Notes: generated by a model from the letters alone, not told the origin. A stretch of 64,000 bases of DNA from Closterium sp. Naga37s-1 (GCA_947471745.1 CANJKZ010000410.1:102001-166000), one strand, 5' to 3'; positions 9,401 through 21,590 are shown, counted from the first letter of the stretch. Translations and numbers: made by a program.

Positions 9401-12165
9401 GGGGGAGCCAAGGAAGACACAGGGAACGGCATGGGAGGACAGCTTGTCCGCGGAAGTATCGCGGACAAAAGCTCAAGATCCCCAGACACGGAACACAGAC
9501 GCATCGCCAACCTTCCCCGTCCACCGCAGAGTAGGTGTGGTCTCCGGCAAGGAGACACGAGGCTGAAGGTTGATCTGATGCGCAGCGTACTAAACCGCGA
9601 ACGGCCACAGAAAATGGGGAGCAGCCGCATGGATCATGGACGTACGAGCGACGTCCATGACCATGCCAATGCGGCGCTCAGCAATCCCATTTTGCTGTGG
9701 GGAGGCCGGAAGCGTGAACGTCTGGCGGATGCCCTCCGCACGACAGAAAGCCCTCAGAAGGTCGGAGGAGAACTCACCACCTCTGCCTGAGTGCAGACGC
9801 AGAACAGGAAGGTCCGAGCCGAAACTCTCGCTGAGCTGGCGACGGGCACCGCGGATCCAGTCGATCAACACCTCAGTGACCTCACCCTTGCGGCGCAAGG
9901 GGAAGACTGTGGTGTAACGCGAGTAGTCGTCAACGACCAGCAGGAAGTAACGCTCGTGACCATGTCCACTGACACGGGCTGGGCCCCACACATCCATGTG
10001 GAGAGTCTGCAGGGGAGCCTCTGTCGGAGGGAACTCGAAGGAGTGAGGAGCGGCTCGCTGTCGGCCCTTGACACAAGGAACACAGGTAGGGGCAGGCCCT
10101 GGAGGAAGGGGAGGGAGGGACCGGGGGAGACCAGAGACAAGGGTACGGGAGGCCATACCTCGAAGACGAGGCAGGTAGGGGTGACCAAGGCGGTGGTGCC
10201 AAAGGAGAGTCTCGTGTGACAGAGGACGACACGAGCAGGGGGCAGACACTGGACTAGACCTGGACGCAGCAGCAAACACCTGACCAGAAGCGGCTACCTG
10301 ACCAGACGCAGTAACCGGAGGAGACGCAGTAGTCAGTGTGTACAGGCTCGACCCAGGCCGACGGGTGAACGTGGCCAGGTGGCGGCCCGTCCGAGAGCAA
10401 GTGCAGTGGGTCACACGCTGACCTCCAGGGGTGAACTGGTCAACCCACACGTCCTGAAGGTCAGCTCCACTCACCAAGTTCATAGAGAACGAGGGGAGGT
10501 GGAGTCCCGACAGCAAGCCCGACGGGGCCGCAGGACATGGTAGAACCATGGAAGAGTGCGCAAGGACTGGGCCCCCAGAGGGGTCAGCCAGGGAGACTGC
10601 GACAGGCCGACTGAGCGGCGTGAGTGTGGTGCTGTCACGAAAGAAGGAGCGCGAAGCACCAGAGTCAAGTGTGAAAGTGTGCAAGGCCTCAGAAGGTGCA
10701 GTAGCAGAGAGAGCAGACTCACCAGCACCTAGAGCAGCAGACTCACTAGTACCTGGAGCAGCAGACTCACTAGTACCTGGAGCAGCAGACGCACTAGCAC
10801 CTAGAGCAGCAGCCTCAATGCCCGGGTCGGGCGGAACACACAGGTAACAGTCACCCTCAGCACTATCAGTCACAGCATACATGGCAGCAAGGATAGCATC
10901 GAAATCAAGATCAAAGATAGCAACATTCTGCCTAAGCAGATCACCCCAGCGAGGGAGCTCAACAGCGTCAGGAAACTGGGCGCGCCAGGCGTCAGTCAGG
11001 CGACCAAAGCAGCGCTGCGCAGTGTGTGGCAGCCCGCACGTCTCCCCACGGCGCCCGCCGGTGCGAAGAACGTAAGTGCAGGGACCAACACCCCCAGACC
11101 TCCCACGCCCAGCGTACCACTCACAAAGCTGCTGGGCCGACGGGGTCTCACGGGAACGCGGCTGCTGCTGGCGCTGGCTACCACCAAAGCCTCCACGCTG
11201 CACGGCTCCACCTCGACCAGCTCCACCGCCGCCGCCACCTCCACCACCGCTGCCGCTGCCTCCACCGCCGCTGCCGCTGCCTCCACCACCCCCACCGCCG
11301 CCACCGAAGTCCCCACTCCCGCCACCACCCCCACCTCCACCGCTACCCCCTCCGCCTCCTCCACCGCCTCCACCGCCGCCCCCACTGTCCCCTCCACCAC
11401 CCTTGCCCCCCTTGCCCTTGCTGTTGCGGTGCCTCCCACTAGGAGCAGACGCAGCCCCGACCTCCGCGCCAACGAGGTCGACAGCAGCAGCAGAAGCAAC
11501 AGAGGGTAGTAGGGGGACAGGGGAACACCCCTCAAAGAAAGGGGCGCGAAGGTTGCCGCGAGAAGCACCTACAGCAACGATACTCTTCTCAGCTGCAATG
11601 AGGCGCTCTTCTAGCAGGTCGACGGTGAGCTCGGTGGGGCAAAGGGAGAGAAAGTGGTCCCTGACTGAAGCAAGGGAGTCAGGAAGGCGGGTGACTAGGT
11701 AGTAAAGGGTGATGTACATGGGGGGAGGGTTCTTGGCATAGAACTCAGTGGGAAGCGCAGAGCGGTAGCGGGCGACACTAGTGCGGAGGTGAGTAATGAG
11801 GTCAGCGACTGTGGCAAAGGCGGCAAGGTCAGGGAACAGGTACGGCAGCATGAGGCGGCTGAGGGCAGCAGTGGCAGGGGAGGAGTAGCGCGCTACTACA
11901 GCGTCATACAAAGTGCGCGCCCTCAGAAGACGGCAGGTGACTACGAACAGCAAGGCGAGCAACAGCGTCACGAGTGGTCCACTGCGAGCGAACCGTACTG
12001 TCAGTAGTGGCAGCAGGTGCAGGAGAGACACCAGACGTGTGATCGAAAAGTGACACTCCGTCCTTAGAGTCACACTGAAGAAAGAGCTGCAGGTCGTCAA
12101 CCCACACATCAAAAGTCGATCGCACGCCCCTCAGCATCAAAGGTAAGAACAGTAGGGCTAGCCAT
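9401..12165 (-). pseudogene. Copia C gag, protease and integrase
   Basis: The gag start codon is at 12163-12165 (MASPTVLTFDAEGR). Frame breaks occur near 12113 and 11930. Gag is followed by a poly-Gly tract (about 11420-11200), a C-X13-C-X3-H-X4-C motif near 11030-11085, the protease motif TLDSGAS near 10660, the GAG-pre-integrase HHRLGH near 10190, and the integrase core (MDVWGP near 9990, ERRIG near 9675). The second catalytic aspartate of integrase is Gly (LHSGRGGEF; relatives read LHSDRGGEF). A TAG replaces a Gln codon after WPFAV near 9590. It is clearly non-functional. Confidence 0.88.
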
Positions 12166-12239
12166 AGCGGCAGTAGCAGCAGTAGCAGCAGTAGCAGCAG
12201 TGGCAGCAGAAACAGCAGTAGCAGCAGGAGCAGCGCGGG

Positions 12240-12890
12240 CAGGGCAATGCGGCTCAGTAGGGCGGCGCGGCTCGGCAGGGCGGCGCGGCTCGGTTCCTGG
12301 CGGCGCGGCTCGGTTCCTGGCGGCGCGGCGCGGCAGGGCGGCGCGGCTTGGCTGGGCGGCGCGGCTCGGCTGGGCGGCGCGGGGGCTTACCAGGGGCGGG
12401 TGCAGGGCAGGGCCGCAGCTGGCGGCCAGGTCAGGGCCGCGACTGGTGCGGCAGCATGTCAGGGCCGCTACTTGGCGGCGGTAGAGCAGGGCCGCGACTG
12501 GGGCGGCTGAAGGGCAGGGCCGCGACGCGTCGTCGGCAGCGCAGGGCTGCGACAGGGCGGCAGCAGGGCAGGGCTGCGGCTGGACGGCAGGGTAGGGCAG
12601 GGCCGCGACGAGCAGCGGCAGGGTAGAGGCCGCGGCGGGTGGCAAGGTAGGGCCGCGGGTGGCGGCAGGGCAGGGCCGCGACGGGTCGAGAAGGCAAGGG
12701 GCCGCGACGGGCCGTTAGGGCAGGGCCGCGACGAGCAGCGGCAGGGCAGAGGCCGCGGGTGGCGGCAGGGCAGGGCCGCGACGGGCCGAGAAGGCAGGGG
12801 GCCGCTACGGGCCGAGAAGTCAGGGGGCCGCGACAGGCCGTTAGGGCAGGGCGCGCGACGGCGCAGGTGAGGCAGGCGCGAAACGCGCTT
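12240..12890 (-). repeat. GC-rich minisatellite leader of Copia C
   Basis: The stretch between gag and the primer site is made of degenerate repeats of about 15-20 bp around GGCGCGGCTCGG (12240-12390) and CAGGGCCGCGACGGGC (12390-12870). Many stop-free frames result from the composition, and none resembles a protein. The 5' leaders of F and K carry unrelated repeat units in the same place. Confidence 0.8.
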
Positions 12891-12971
12891 CGGGCAGGGC
12901 AGGAAAAAAAAAGTGATCGTGGTGGGCCCTAAAAAAAAACGTTCCCACGAGGGAACCTGCTCAGAATACCA

Positions 12972-13102
12972 TGTCAGAATAGTGAAGGAAGGAATGACTG
13001 AACTAGCAAGCAAGTGGGTACAGGTAGGAAACCTAAAAGTGTTGTACCCTATATGAACTACCCCACTACAGCCTAGAAAGACTATAGCATATATGTTTGA
13101 CA
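12972..13102 (-). repeat. 5' LTR of Copia C
   Basis: 131 bp, followed on the right by the second GACCT. On the minus strand it would carry the promoter and lead into the primer-binding site at its left edge (TGGTAT...). Confidence 0.95.
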
Positions 13103-13107
13103 GACCT

Positions 13108-13895
13108 ATTCTTTTCGTGGCCAGCCAAAGGTGGTAGTTGAGACGTGGGAGTTGTGTGAGCTGCCTCCTAGGAAGAAGGCAATCTCTTCGAAGCTGATCT
13201 TCAGGCACAAGTATGGACCTGATGGGGAGCTGAACCGCTACAAGTCAAGGCTTGTGGCTAAGGGATTTCAGTAGACAAAGGGAATGGATTTTGACGAGAT
13301 TTTTGCTCCTGTGGGGAAAGGGACAACACTGAGGGTGTCGTTGGCAATGGCTGCAAACCGTGGATGGAGGATAAAGCAGATGGACATCACAACTGCCTTC
13401 CTCAATGGGATCAATCTAGAGGAGCTGTACATGCAGCAGCCTAAGGGATTGGATGATGGGAGCGGCAGGGTATGCAGGCTGAAGAAGGCCATCTATGGCT
13501 TGAAGCATGCTCCTCGCGCATGGTACCACAAGCTAGAGGAGGCACTCCTGGCTGGGGGATTCAAGAAGAGCGAGTGTGATCATAGCTTGTTCCTTCTGCA
13601 AGAGAAGGAGCAGTTCCTCATGCTCCTGGTGTACGTGGACGACATCCTTCTGTTCTCCGAGTCGTCTGTTATGATTGACCGTATGGAGGAGATGTTGGAA
13701 ATGCAGTTCAGTTGTTCTAAGATGGGAGATGTGAAGTACTACCTTGGGATGCATATGGAGAGGGACCTTGACAAAGGAGTGTTGAGGTTGCACGAGAGTA
13801 CGTACTGTGAGGGGCTGGCTAAGAAGTATGGGCTGCAAGATGTAGGAAAGCCAGCCGTCCAGCCGAAGCCGTCCAGCCGCGCACTCTGTTTATTA
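13108..13895 (+). pseudogene. Copia D, reverse transcriptase part (second half)
   Basis: Plus-strand RT: SSKLIFRHKYGPDGELNRYK, then RLVAKGFQ followed by TAG (a Gln in relatives), then DFDEIFAPV, TAFLNGINLEELYMQQP, KKAIYGLKHAPRAWY, the catalytic VYVDDILLF (about 13630) and YYLGMHMERD. From 13284 the frame stays open for 204 residues. Coding similarity stops near 13880 and RNase H is absent. It belongs to a lineage closer to E than to the short-LTR family. Confidence 0.87.
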
Positions 13896-14293
13896 TAACT
13901 CATAATAGGGGGGCTCCAGATGCCTTGTACTTGCTTCAGGGTAAGACTCACTAAGACAAATGATTACACTAGGGCCAATGTGTGCCTCATACGTAAACCC
14001 TGACACATCAGGAAAATAGAGCCCCCACAAAAAAATTCCCCTAAGGCAAAAGTGTGACTCCTAAAATTCACCCTTATAATCAGGCTATCAGGGTGATTTA
14101 CTTTGATAAAATTAGTCATGGAATCCACACTCACCACACCATGCAGAGAGTCACTCTACAACATGGTAGCTGGATTACAAAGGAAGGCACGGGTGGTCTG
14201 AGTGATCGTAGGATTTGTTGTGTTCTCTTGCACTTGCGTGTTCACAAGGCAATTTGGCAAGAGTTTCAATAGCGAAAGTGAATTACACAATGA
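13896..14293. other. AT-rich non-coding spacer, unclassified
   Basis: About 400 bp between the broken end of Copia D and the LTR of Copia G. It is markedly more AT-rich than its neighbours. No ORF of interest, LTR boundary or repeat was recognised, except that its last 30 bp (14264-14293) recur at 18710-18739. Confidence 0.6.
14264..14293 (+). repeat. 30-bp flank shared with 18710-18739, copy 1
   Basis: The segment beginning TTTCAATAGCGAAAGTG lies immediately left of the Copia G LTR. It matches 28 of 30 bases with the sequence immediately left of the Copia I LTR. It is not part of the LTR in other family members. Confidence 0.85.
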
Positions 14294-14426
14294 TGTCAGA
14301 ATAACGAACGAGAATGAATTGCATTGAGCAGAAAGTTGGTACAAGTACTAACCCTTATTGGGTTGTACCCCTTATGGGCTACCCCACTATAGCCTACACA
14401 AATGTAAGCACTATAACATTCTGACA
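14294..14426 (-). repeat. 3' LTR of Copia G
   Basis: 133 bp, TGTCAGAATAACGAA to ATTCTGACA. It matches the LTR of Copia I (18740-18872) at all but a few positions and is more distant from the LTRs of B and C. Confidence 0.92.
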
Positions 14427-14655
14427 CACCCCCATAGGCAAAGTGGGGGAGAACAAGTGGTCACAACACCAGTCAAGAAAAGCAAAGCAAGCTCAAGGTG
14501 GATCACGAAGTCACCACACATTCCGAGCACAAGCAAATGGCCACAAGGCCAGTTCACATGTAGAGTTATATATAAAAGAGAACAAACAGTACAGTGATCA
14601 AAGCCTAGCAAGTCTAAGCATGCAGGTATATATATAGATCACAGTACAAGCAAAG

Positions 14656-17110
14656 TCACGCAGTGAGCAAGTGAGGCAAGGAAGGCACAAGGCCTAAAAC
14701 AGTACAGAAACGATGATGATCACCAGACTGAAGTGCCTTGGTGAATATATCAGCAGTGTTGGCCCTAGTGGCCACGTAAGCAAGACGAAGATGACCACGC
14801 TGCTGCAACTCTCGAGCAAGGAAGTAACGCAGAGCGATGTGCTTCGTTCTATGCTCCGGTCTGTGCTCCTGACACAAGGCAATCATGGCCTTGTTGTCTA
14901 CGTACAGAACTGGAGAAGAACGAGGCCGCTCTCCCAAGTCGATCAGCAGGTAGGAGAGCCAGCGTAACTCCTGTGCAGCCATGGCCCCTGCATAGATCTC
15001 AGCCTCACAACTGGAACTGAGAACAGAAGACGAGTGGGTAGACCGCCAAGAAACAGAGCCGGAGCCAAGGCTGAAAGTGTAACCCTGTGACGACCGCTGC
15101 GTAGCCAAGTCGTCAACCCAAGAAGCGTCTGCGTGTCCAGTGAGGACAAATGGACCCCGTCCTCCAAGCACGAGCCCTATGCCCGACGTACTGCACAAGT
15201 AGCACAACACCCTCTTAGCGGCCTCCCAGTGCTTTGTTCGGTGTCTCCCGGGCGCAATGTAGCGTGCCAGGATGCTAAGAGGGTAGGCAAGGTCAGGTCG
15301 AGTGCAGGTCATCAGGTACATGAGGCAGCCCACAAGCTCTGGATACGGGCCACTCGGCTCTACGAACTTGTCCGAAGGTGGAGCTGAGAGCGAGTGACCG
15401 GTAGGCAGAGGAGTGGACTGTGGCGAGGAGTACCGGAAGCTGAAGCACTGAAGCACTGTCCCGGGTGATCTGCAAGCCAAGATAGCTGCGCAGCTCACCC
15501 AGATCAGTGCAAGTGTGTCTCTTCTGCAGCTCCGACTTCACAAGGGCCAGTGCCTCAGTGTCAGCAGTGGCAAAGACCAAGTCGTCGACGTACACGAGGA
15601 CGTAGAAGGGCAGCAGCCAAGTGTCGGTGCGTAGAAACAGCGACAGGTCAGCAGTAGAAGGAGCAAACCCAAGAGCCGCAAGCGCCGTCCTCAGTGTGTT
15701 GTGCCACTCGCGAGGCGCCTGGCGGAGACCGTAGACTGGCCGCCGGAGGCTCCACTGGGTACCTGCTGGAAACAACCCAGTGAAGCCAGGTGGGCAGCGC
15801 AGCCAGATCTCCTCGTGCAGGCTGCCCTGTAAGAAAGCTGTGCGGAAGTCAAGAGAGTGAAGCTCGTAGTCACGCTGAGCGGCGACGTGCAGCAGTACGC
15901 AAAGAGTAGTCATCTTCGGGGTAGGGGAGAAGGTCTGGAAGAAGTCAACTCCTTGTCGCTGACTGAAGCCTCGTGCAACGTAACGAGCCTTAAAGTCAGG
16001 CGGAGAACCCGGCGGCCGCTTCACCCTGAAAATCCACATGCCATCAACTATGTTCGCCTGAGGAGGGGGAAATGCGTCGACGTAAGTGCCTGTGGACTTC
16101 CAGGATGCCATCTCTGCGTCCATGGCTGTCTGCCACTGAGAGGATTAGGGACCCATAATCGCCTCTACGTAAGAACGCAGGGTCGGGATGTCTGGTGCAT
16201 CCGGGTCTCCCTCAGGTGCAATCAGCATGGACACGAGATGAGGTACAGCAGCTGCAAAACACTCAAACTCCTCCTGCTCGTCCGTGCCAAGAGCAAACTC
16301 ACCCCCGACGAACGGAGGACAGTCAGACTTTGACTCAGCACCAAGACTTGCGGCGTAGTCGAGACGACAGGCGGCATCAAAGTCAACAAGCTCAGCAACT
16401 AGGGCAGACGCAGCAGCAGACTCAAACGAAGGGTCAGTGACAACAGTGGCTAGAAGACGAGGGACAGTAGGACTGGCAGCACGAACTAAGTTAGACTCAG
16501 GGTCCAGACCATCAGCAAGAGAGGATGCAGGAGGAGACGATAGGGGGACACGCTGTGAAACAGAGGAAGGACAAAGTGCCATATGGTGCGTTCCGGGCAT
16601 AGGAGGAGGACGCGGACGAGGAACACGACGACGAGTACGAACAGCGCAAACAGGCGAGGCAGGACGAGACACAGGCTCACGACGCTCAGTAAGACCTCCG
16701 GTCTGCTTAGTGTAAGGAGAGGGAGTAGGCTGTGGGGAGGCTGGCTGTAACAGCGGCTGCGACTGGTCAGGCGGTGGACACAGTAATGGAGGAGTAAGGC
16801 CAGAAGAAGACGGGAGACCAAGAACCTACTGAAGCAGGGGAACGAAGTACGGTCGCGGCCGTCCACTGTTTCCAAAACCAGCACCAACAGCACCAGCACC
16901 TCCAGGGCCAGCGCCTCCAGCTCCGGTGTCTCCAGCTCCAAGGTCCCCAGCTCCAACGCCTGCAGCACCACCAGCTCCAGCAGCTCCAGTACCTCCAGTA
17001 CGAGCACCTCCAAGACCAGCGGCTCCAATACCTCCAGCAGCTCCAGCTCAAGTACCTCCAGCAGCTCCAGATCCAGTGCCTCCAGCTCCAACTCTTGCAG
17101 CACCACCAGC
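14656..17110 (-). pseudogene. Copia G RT/RNase H and linker start
   Basis: RNase H and the end of RT read openly from about 15440 to 14656 (SCEAEIYAGA, VLYVDNKAMIALCQEH, ANTADIFTKAL). RT from 16123 to 15500 carries TAFLQGSLHEEIWLRCPPG, YGLRQAPREW and the catalytic YVDDLVFA near 15580. A deletion near 15455 removes the segment between RT and the QSTPLPTGH motif, shifting the frame. An in-frame stop lies at 16145. The pre-RT block (16195-16600) and Gly/Ala linker (16860-17110) follow. Confidence 0.87.
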
Positions 17111-17930
17111 TGTTATAGTCACAATAGGCTTGAATGTGCCTAAAACGAAAGATAGAGAGCACAGACGGATTTCTGCACAGCGGCTTCAAACGTTGATAGC
17201 GTTCTGCTCACAGCTGCAAATGACTTGATTCAAATTGGATCTGGAGCGTCTTTACGTCTTCTACAATTAGCAATTTAGATTGCACGATTTGATAAAGAGT
17301 TGACGACACAGGGTCGGTTTGAACGAACGGTACTATGGCAGCCACTATAGTCTTAGAACACAAGATAGGAAGAGTTACGAGTTGGGAATGACTCCCAGCT
17401 CCTACAAACCCCAAGAGCCGAGGTACAGTGATGTGGAACAGTGCCACACTGTCCCCAACCACGAAGGGTCTCGAAACTACCCTTCACTAGGGCCTACACC
17501 AAGTGAAATGTTACACTACACAAAGTAATGTAACTATCTTCAATATCTTGAGGTGCACCCTTTTGGCGAGCTTCGAAATCACTTGAGGCTTGACACCAAG
17601 GCTCGGGCTCTTCATCACAAACTCATCCTTGAGTTCTTGATGGGTCTGCTGCACACACCTGCGACACGCCGAACGTTCGACACAGGACAAAAATAGAAAC
17701 CGCGCACGACAAAATAGAAACCGCGCGCGAGACACAAACGACCGCGTAACACGCGTCTAGCGATAACTCGCTATTGACTCGACACACACACTCGACAACA
17801 TGACTCAACATTCACACACAATTATAAGCATGAAATATATATTATCCCATGCCCTCATACCATTCCATACACACACATATTCACGCACACGGACAACAAG
17901 CCGAGTGCAAACCGTAGGGTTGCACTAACA
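17111..17930 (-). repeat. Solo LTR of the Copia E family (820 bp)
   Basis: Begins TGTTATAGTCAC and ends TTGCACTAACA (terminal repeats TGTT/AACA). It is flanked by a perfect 5-bp duplication CCAGC (17106-17110 and 17931-17935). It matches the LTRs of element E closely. No internal E sequence is present, so it is the product of LTR-LTR recombination after insertion into the linker of G. The site is a CCAGC-rich repeat, so the duplication alone is weak evidence, but both ends are intact. Confidence 0.93.
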
Positions 17931-17935
17931 CCAGC

Positions 17936-18709
17936 TCTAGCAGCTCCAGTACCTCCAGTACGAGCACCTCCGAGACCAGCGGCTCCAGTACCTCCAGTAG
18001 CTCCAGCTCCAATGCCTCCAACTCCAACTCCTGCAGCACCTCCAACTCCAGCAGCTCTAGTACCTCCAGGACCAGCACCTACAGGACCAGCGGCTACAGT
18101 ACCTCCAGCAGCTCTAGCTCCAGTGCCGCCAGCTCCAACTCCTGCAGCACCTCCAGCTCCATCAGCTCCACTTGGAAGGCGGGTGCAAACCACTCACGCA
18201 GCTGCGGTGGAGAGAGAGGCTCCCGCCGCAACAAGGCACCCGGAGGACCTCCAGTAGACAAAGAACCCCCACGCTCAGTATGCTCAGGCTCAGCACTCTC
18301 AAGCTCGGCACGCTCATGCTCAGCACCCCCAAGCTAAGCACCCCCAGGCTCCGCACGCTCAGGCTCAGCACCCCCAGGGTCCGCACCCGCAGGCTCAGTA
18401 CCCACAGGCTCCGCACCCCAAGGCTCAGCACCCCCAGACCCCGCACCCTCAGACTCAGCACCCCCAAGCTCCGCACCCGCAGGCTCAGCACCCCCAGACG
18501 CAGCACCCCTAGCAGCACCTGAGTCTACAGCGACCTCAACAGGCACAGTACCAGGGAGTGGGTCTACCTGAGACACACCTGAAGGAGCAGGACCCTGAGG
18601 GGGGAGGGGGTCTACCGGAAGGGGACCTGGAGCAAGGAAGATCGGCGAGGGTGTGACAGGGGCAGAGCGGTAGGGAAAGTGACGGTAAAAGGGAACCGAC
18701 TCGTCAAAC
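17936..18709 (-). pseudogene. Copia G linker, continued
   Basis: Continues the linker beyond the solo LTR: collagen-like Gly/Ala/Thr/Val tract (17936-18170), then GGAEPERAE-like pentads (18260-18520), then the Pro-rich DPLPPQGPAPSG segment that follows integrase in relatives. It ends abruptly at 18709 within the codons for DESV. Confidence 0.8.
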
Positions 18710-18739
18710 TTTCAATCGCGAAAGTGAATTACACAATAA
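18710..18739 (+). repeat. 30-bp flank shared with 14264-14293, copy 2
   Basis: See the copy at 14264. Here it joins the broken end of Copia G to the LTR of Copia I. Confidence 0.85.
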
Positions 18740-18872
18740 TGTCAGAATAACGAATGAGAATGAATTGCATTGAGCAGAAAGTTGGTACAAGTACTAACCC
18801 TTATTGGGTTGTACCCCTTATGGGCTACCCCACTATAGCCTACACAAATGTAAGAACTTTAACATTCTGACA
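18740..18872 (-). repeat. 3' LTR of Copia I
   Basis: 133 bp, TGTCAGAATAACGAA to ATTCTGACA, about 97% identical by eye to the LTR of Copia G. Confidence 0.92.
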
Positions 18873-19141
18873 CACCCCCATAGGCAAAGTGGGGGAGAAC
18901 AAGTGGTCACAAGACTAGTCAAGAAAAGCAAAGCAAGCTCTGGGTGGATCACAAAGTCACCACACAGTCCGAGCACAAGTAAAGGGCCACAAGGCCAGTT
19001 GACATGCAGTGTTATATATAAAAGAGAACAAACAATACAGTGATCATATCCTAGCAAGTGTACGCATGCAGATATATATATATATATCACAGTACAAGCA
19101 AAGTCACGCAGTAAGCAATTGAGGCAAAGTAGGCACAAGGC

Positions 19142-21590
19142 CTAACACAGTAGAGAAGCGCTGATGATCACCAGGCGGAAGTGCCTTGGTGAATATATCA
19201 GCAGTGTTGGCCCTAGTGGCCGCGTACGCAAGACGAAGCTGGCCACGCTGCTGCAACTCTCGAGCAAGGAAGTATCGCAGAGCGATGTGCTTCGTTCTGT
19301 GCTCCAGTCTATGCTCCTAACACAAGGCAATCATGGCCTTGTTGTCTACTTACAGAATTGGAGGCGAACAAGGCTGCTCTCCCAAGTCAGTCAGCAGGTA
19401 GGTGAGCCATCGTAGCTCCTGTGCAGCCATGGCCCCTGCGTAGATCTCAGCCTCACAACTGGAGCTGAGAACCGAGGACGAGCGGATAGACTGCCAAGAA
19501 ACAGAGCCGGAACCAAGGTGTATCCCTATGACAACCGCTGCGTTGCTGAGTCATCAATCAAAGAAGTGTTTGCGTGACCGGTGAGGACAACTGGACCCCG
19601 TCCTCCAAGCACGAGCCCCATGCCAGACGTACTGCACAGGTAACGCAGTACCCTCTTCTCAGCATCTCAGTGCACCTTTTGGTGCCTACCGGGAGCCACG
19701 TAGCGAGCCAAAAGGCTCAGAGGGTACGCGAGGTCAGGTCGTGTGCACGTCATCAGGTACATGAGGCAACCCACAAGCTCTGGGTACGGACCACTCGGCT
19801 CTATGGACTCGTCCGAAGGTGGAGTTGAGAGCGAGTGGCCGGTAGACAGAGGAGTGGGCTGTGGCGAGGAGAACTGGAAGCCGAAGCGCTGAAGCACCTG
19901 GTGCACCATGTGTGACTAAGTAAGTGTGATGGTGCGCCGTGCTCTGACCCGGGTGATCTGCAAGCCAAGATAGCTGCGCAATGCACCCAGGTCAGTGCAG
20001 GTGTGTCTCTTCTGCAGCTCCGACTTCACAAGGGTCAGTGCCTCTGTGTCAGCAGTGGCAAAGACGAGGTCGTCTACGTACATGAGGACATAGAACGGCG
20101 GCAATGAGGTGTCTGTGCGGAGAAACAGCGACGGGTCAGCAGTAGAAGGAGCAAACCCAAGAGCCGCAAGTGTAGTCCTCAGCGTGTTGTGCCACTCGCG
20201 AGGCACCTGGCGGAGACCGTAGACTGGCCGACGGAGGCTCCACTGGGTACCTGCAGGAAACGACCCAGTGAAGCTAGGTGGGCGGCGCAGCCAGATATCC
20301 TCGTGCAGACTGCCCTGCAGGAAAGCTGTGCTGAAGTCCAGAGAGTGCAACTCGTTGTCACGCTGAGCAACGACGTGCAGCAACACTCGAAGAGTAGTCA
20401 TCTTCGGGGTGGGGGAGAAGGTCTGGAAGTAGTCAACTCCCTATCGCTGACTGAAGCCTCGAGCAACGTAACGCGCCTTGAAGGCAGGCGGAGAACCCGG
20501 CGGCCGCTTCGCCCTTAAGATCCACATGCCATCGACTATGTTCGCCCCAGGTGGAGGAACCTCGTCGACGTAGGTGCTTGTGGACTTCCAAGATGCCATC
20601 TCGGCATCCATGGCTGCCTGCCACTGAGAGGAGTAAGGACCCGTAATCGCCTCTGCGTAAGAGCGCGGGGTTGGGATGTCTGGTGCATCCGGGTCTCCCT
20701 CAAGAACAAGCAGCATGGAAGCAAAACGAGGTACAGCAGCTGCAAGACACTCAAAGTCCTCCTGCCTATCCTCAAGGACGTCCGTGCCAAGAGCACACTC
20801 ACCCCCGACGGACGGAGGACTGGCAGATGCAGACTCAGCAACTAGAGCAGTGGCGTAGTCTAGACGGCAGGTAGCAGCAAAGTCAAGCAGCTCAGCAACG
20901 AGAGCAGACGCAGCAGCAGACTCATAAGAAGGGTCTGTGACAGCAGTGGCAAGGAGAGGAGAGACAGTGGGACTGGCAGCACGAGCGCGGTCAGACTCAG
21001 AGTCAGGGACCTCAGGAAGAGAGGACTCAGGATGAGCATGCAGAGGAACATGCAATGGAATAGAGGAAGGACGGAGTGCCATAGCGTGCGTGCCGGAGAC
21101 AGAAGGAGGACGCGAACGAGGAACGTGACGAGCAGTGCGAAAAGGCGAGACAGGACGAGACTGAGGCTCACGACGCTCTGTAAGACCACCGGGCTGCTCA
21201 GTGTAAGGAGATGGATCAGGCAGTGGGGAGGCTGGCTGTAAAGGAGGCTACATCTAGTTAGGCGGTGGACACAGTAAGGGAGGAGAAAGGCCACTAGAAG
21301 ACGGGACACCAAGAACCTGCTGAAGGAGGGGAACGAAGTACGGTCACAGCCGCACAGTGCCTTCAGCACCTCCATCTCCAGGGTCAACAGCTCCATGTCC
21401 TGCAGCACCAGAGCCTCCCGCGCCAGTGCCTCCAACTCCAGCTCCTCCAGCTCCAGCGCCTCCAGCGCCAGCTCCACCAGTGCAAGAGCCTCCAACTCCA
21501 GCAGCTCCAGGCTCCGTAGGGTCTCCAGCTCCATCGCCCCCAACACCACCAGTCCTGGCAGCTCCAGCACCCCTGGTACGAGCACCTCAA
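19142..21590 (-). pseudogene. Copia I RT, RNase H and linker
   Basis: RNase H (19142-19830) is broken by small deletions near 19520. RT (19916-20620) carries TAFLQGSLHEDIWLRRPP, YGLRQVPREW and YVDDLVFA near 20080. It has a stop near 19917 and a TAG near 20442 in the FSQRQG motif. The pre-RT block (20690-21080) is open. The linker (21350-21590) is Gly/Ala-rich. The break pattern shows no coding function remains. Confidence 0.87.

Larger units (their letters stand above)
6766..13102 (-). mobile_element. Copia C, complete short-LTR element (6,337 bp)
   Basis: Bounded by 131-bp LTRs (6766-6896 and 12972-13102) that I count as differing at two positions, and by a perfect 5-bp target duplication GACCT (6761-6765 and 13103-13107). 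In minus orientation the order is 5' LTR, primer site TGGTATTCTGAGC (about 12959-12971), GC-rich minisatellite leader, gag, protease, integrase, Gly/Ala linker, RT remnant, RNase H, polypurine tract (6897-6920) and 3' LTR. It sits inside Copia D. Its own coding region is defective. Confidence 0.95.
14294..18709 (-). mobile_element. Copia G, 5'-truncated, short-LTR family
   Basis: Minus orientation: 3' LTR 14294-14426, polypurine tract from 14427, RNase H, RT, pre-RT block and Gly/Ala linker. The linker is interrupted by a solo LTR (17111-17930) and continues at 17936. The element breaks off at 18709 inside the region between integrase and linker (DPLPPQGPAPSGVSQVD). Integrase core, gag, leader and 5' LTR are missing. 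Confidence 0.9.

Noticed and set aside
11076-11702. Plus-strand poly-Pro ORF opposite C gag
   Set aside because: It is the complement of the poly-Gly tract in gag, with no independent support.
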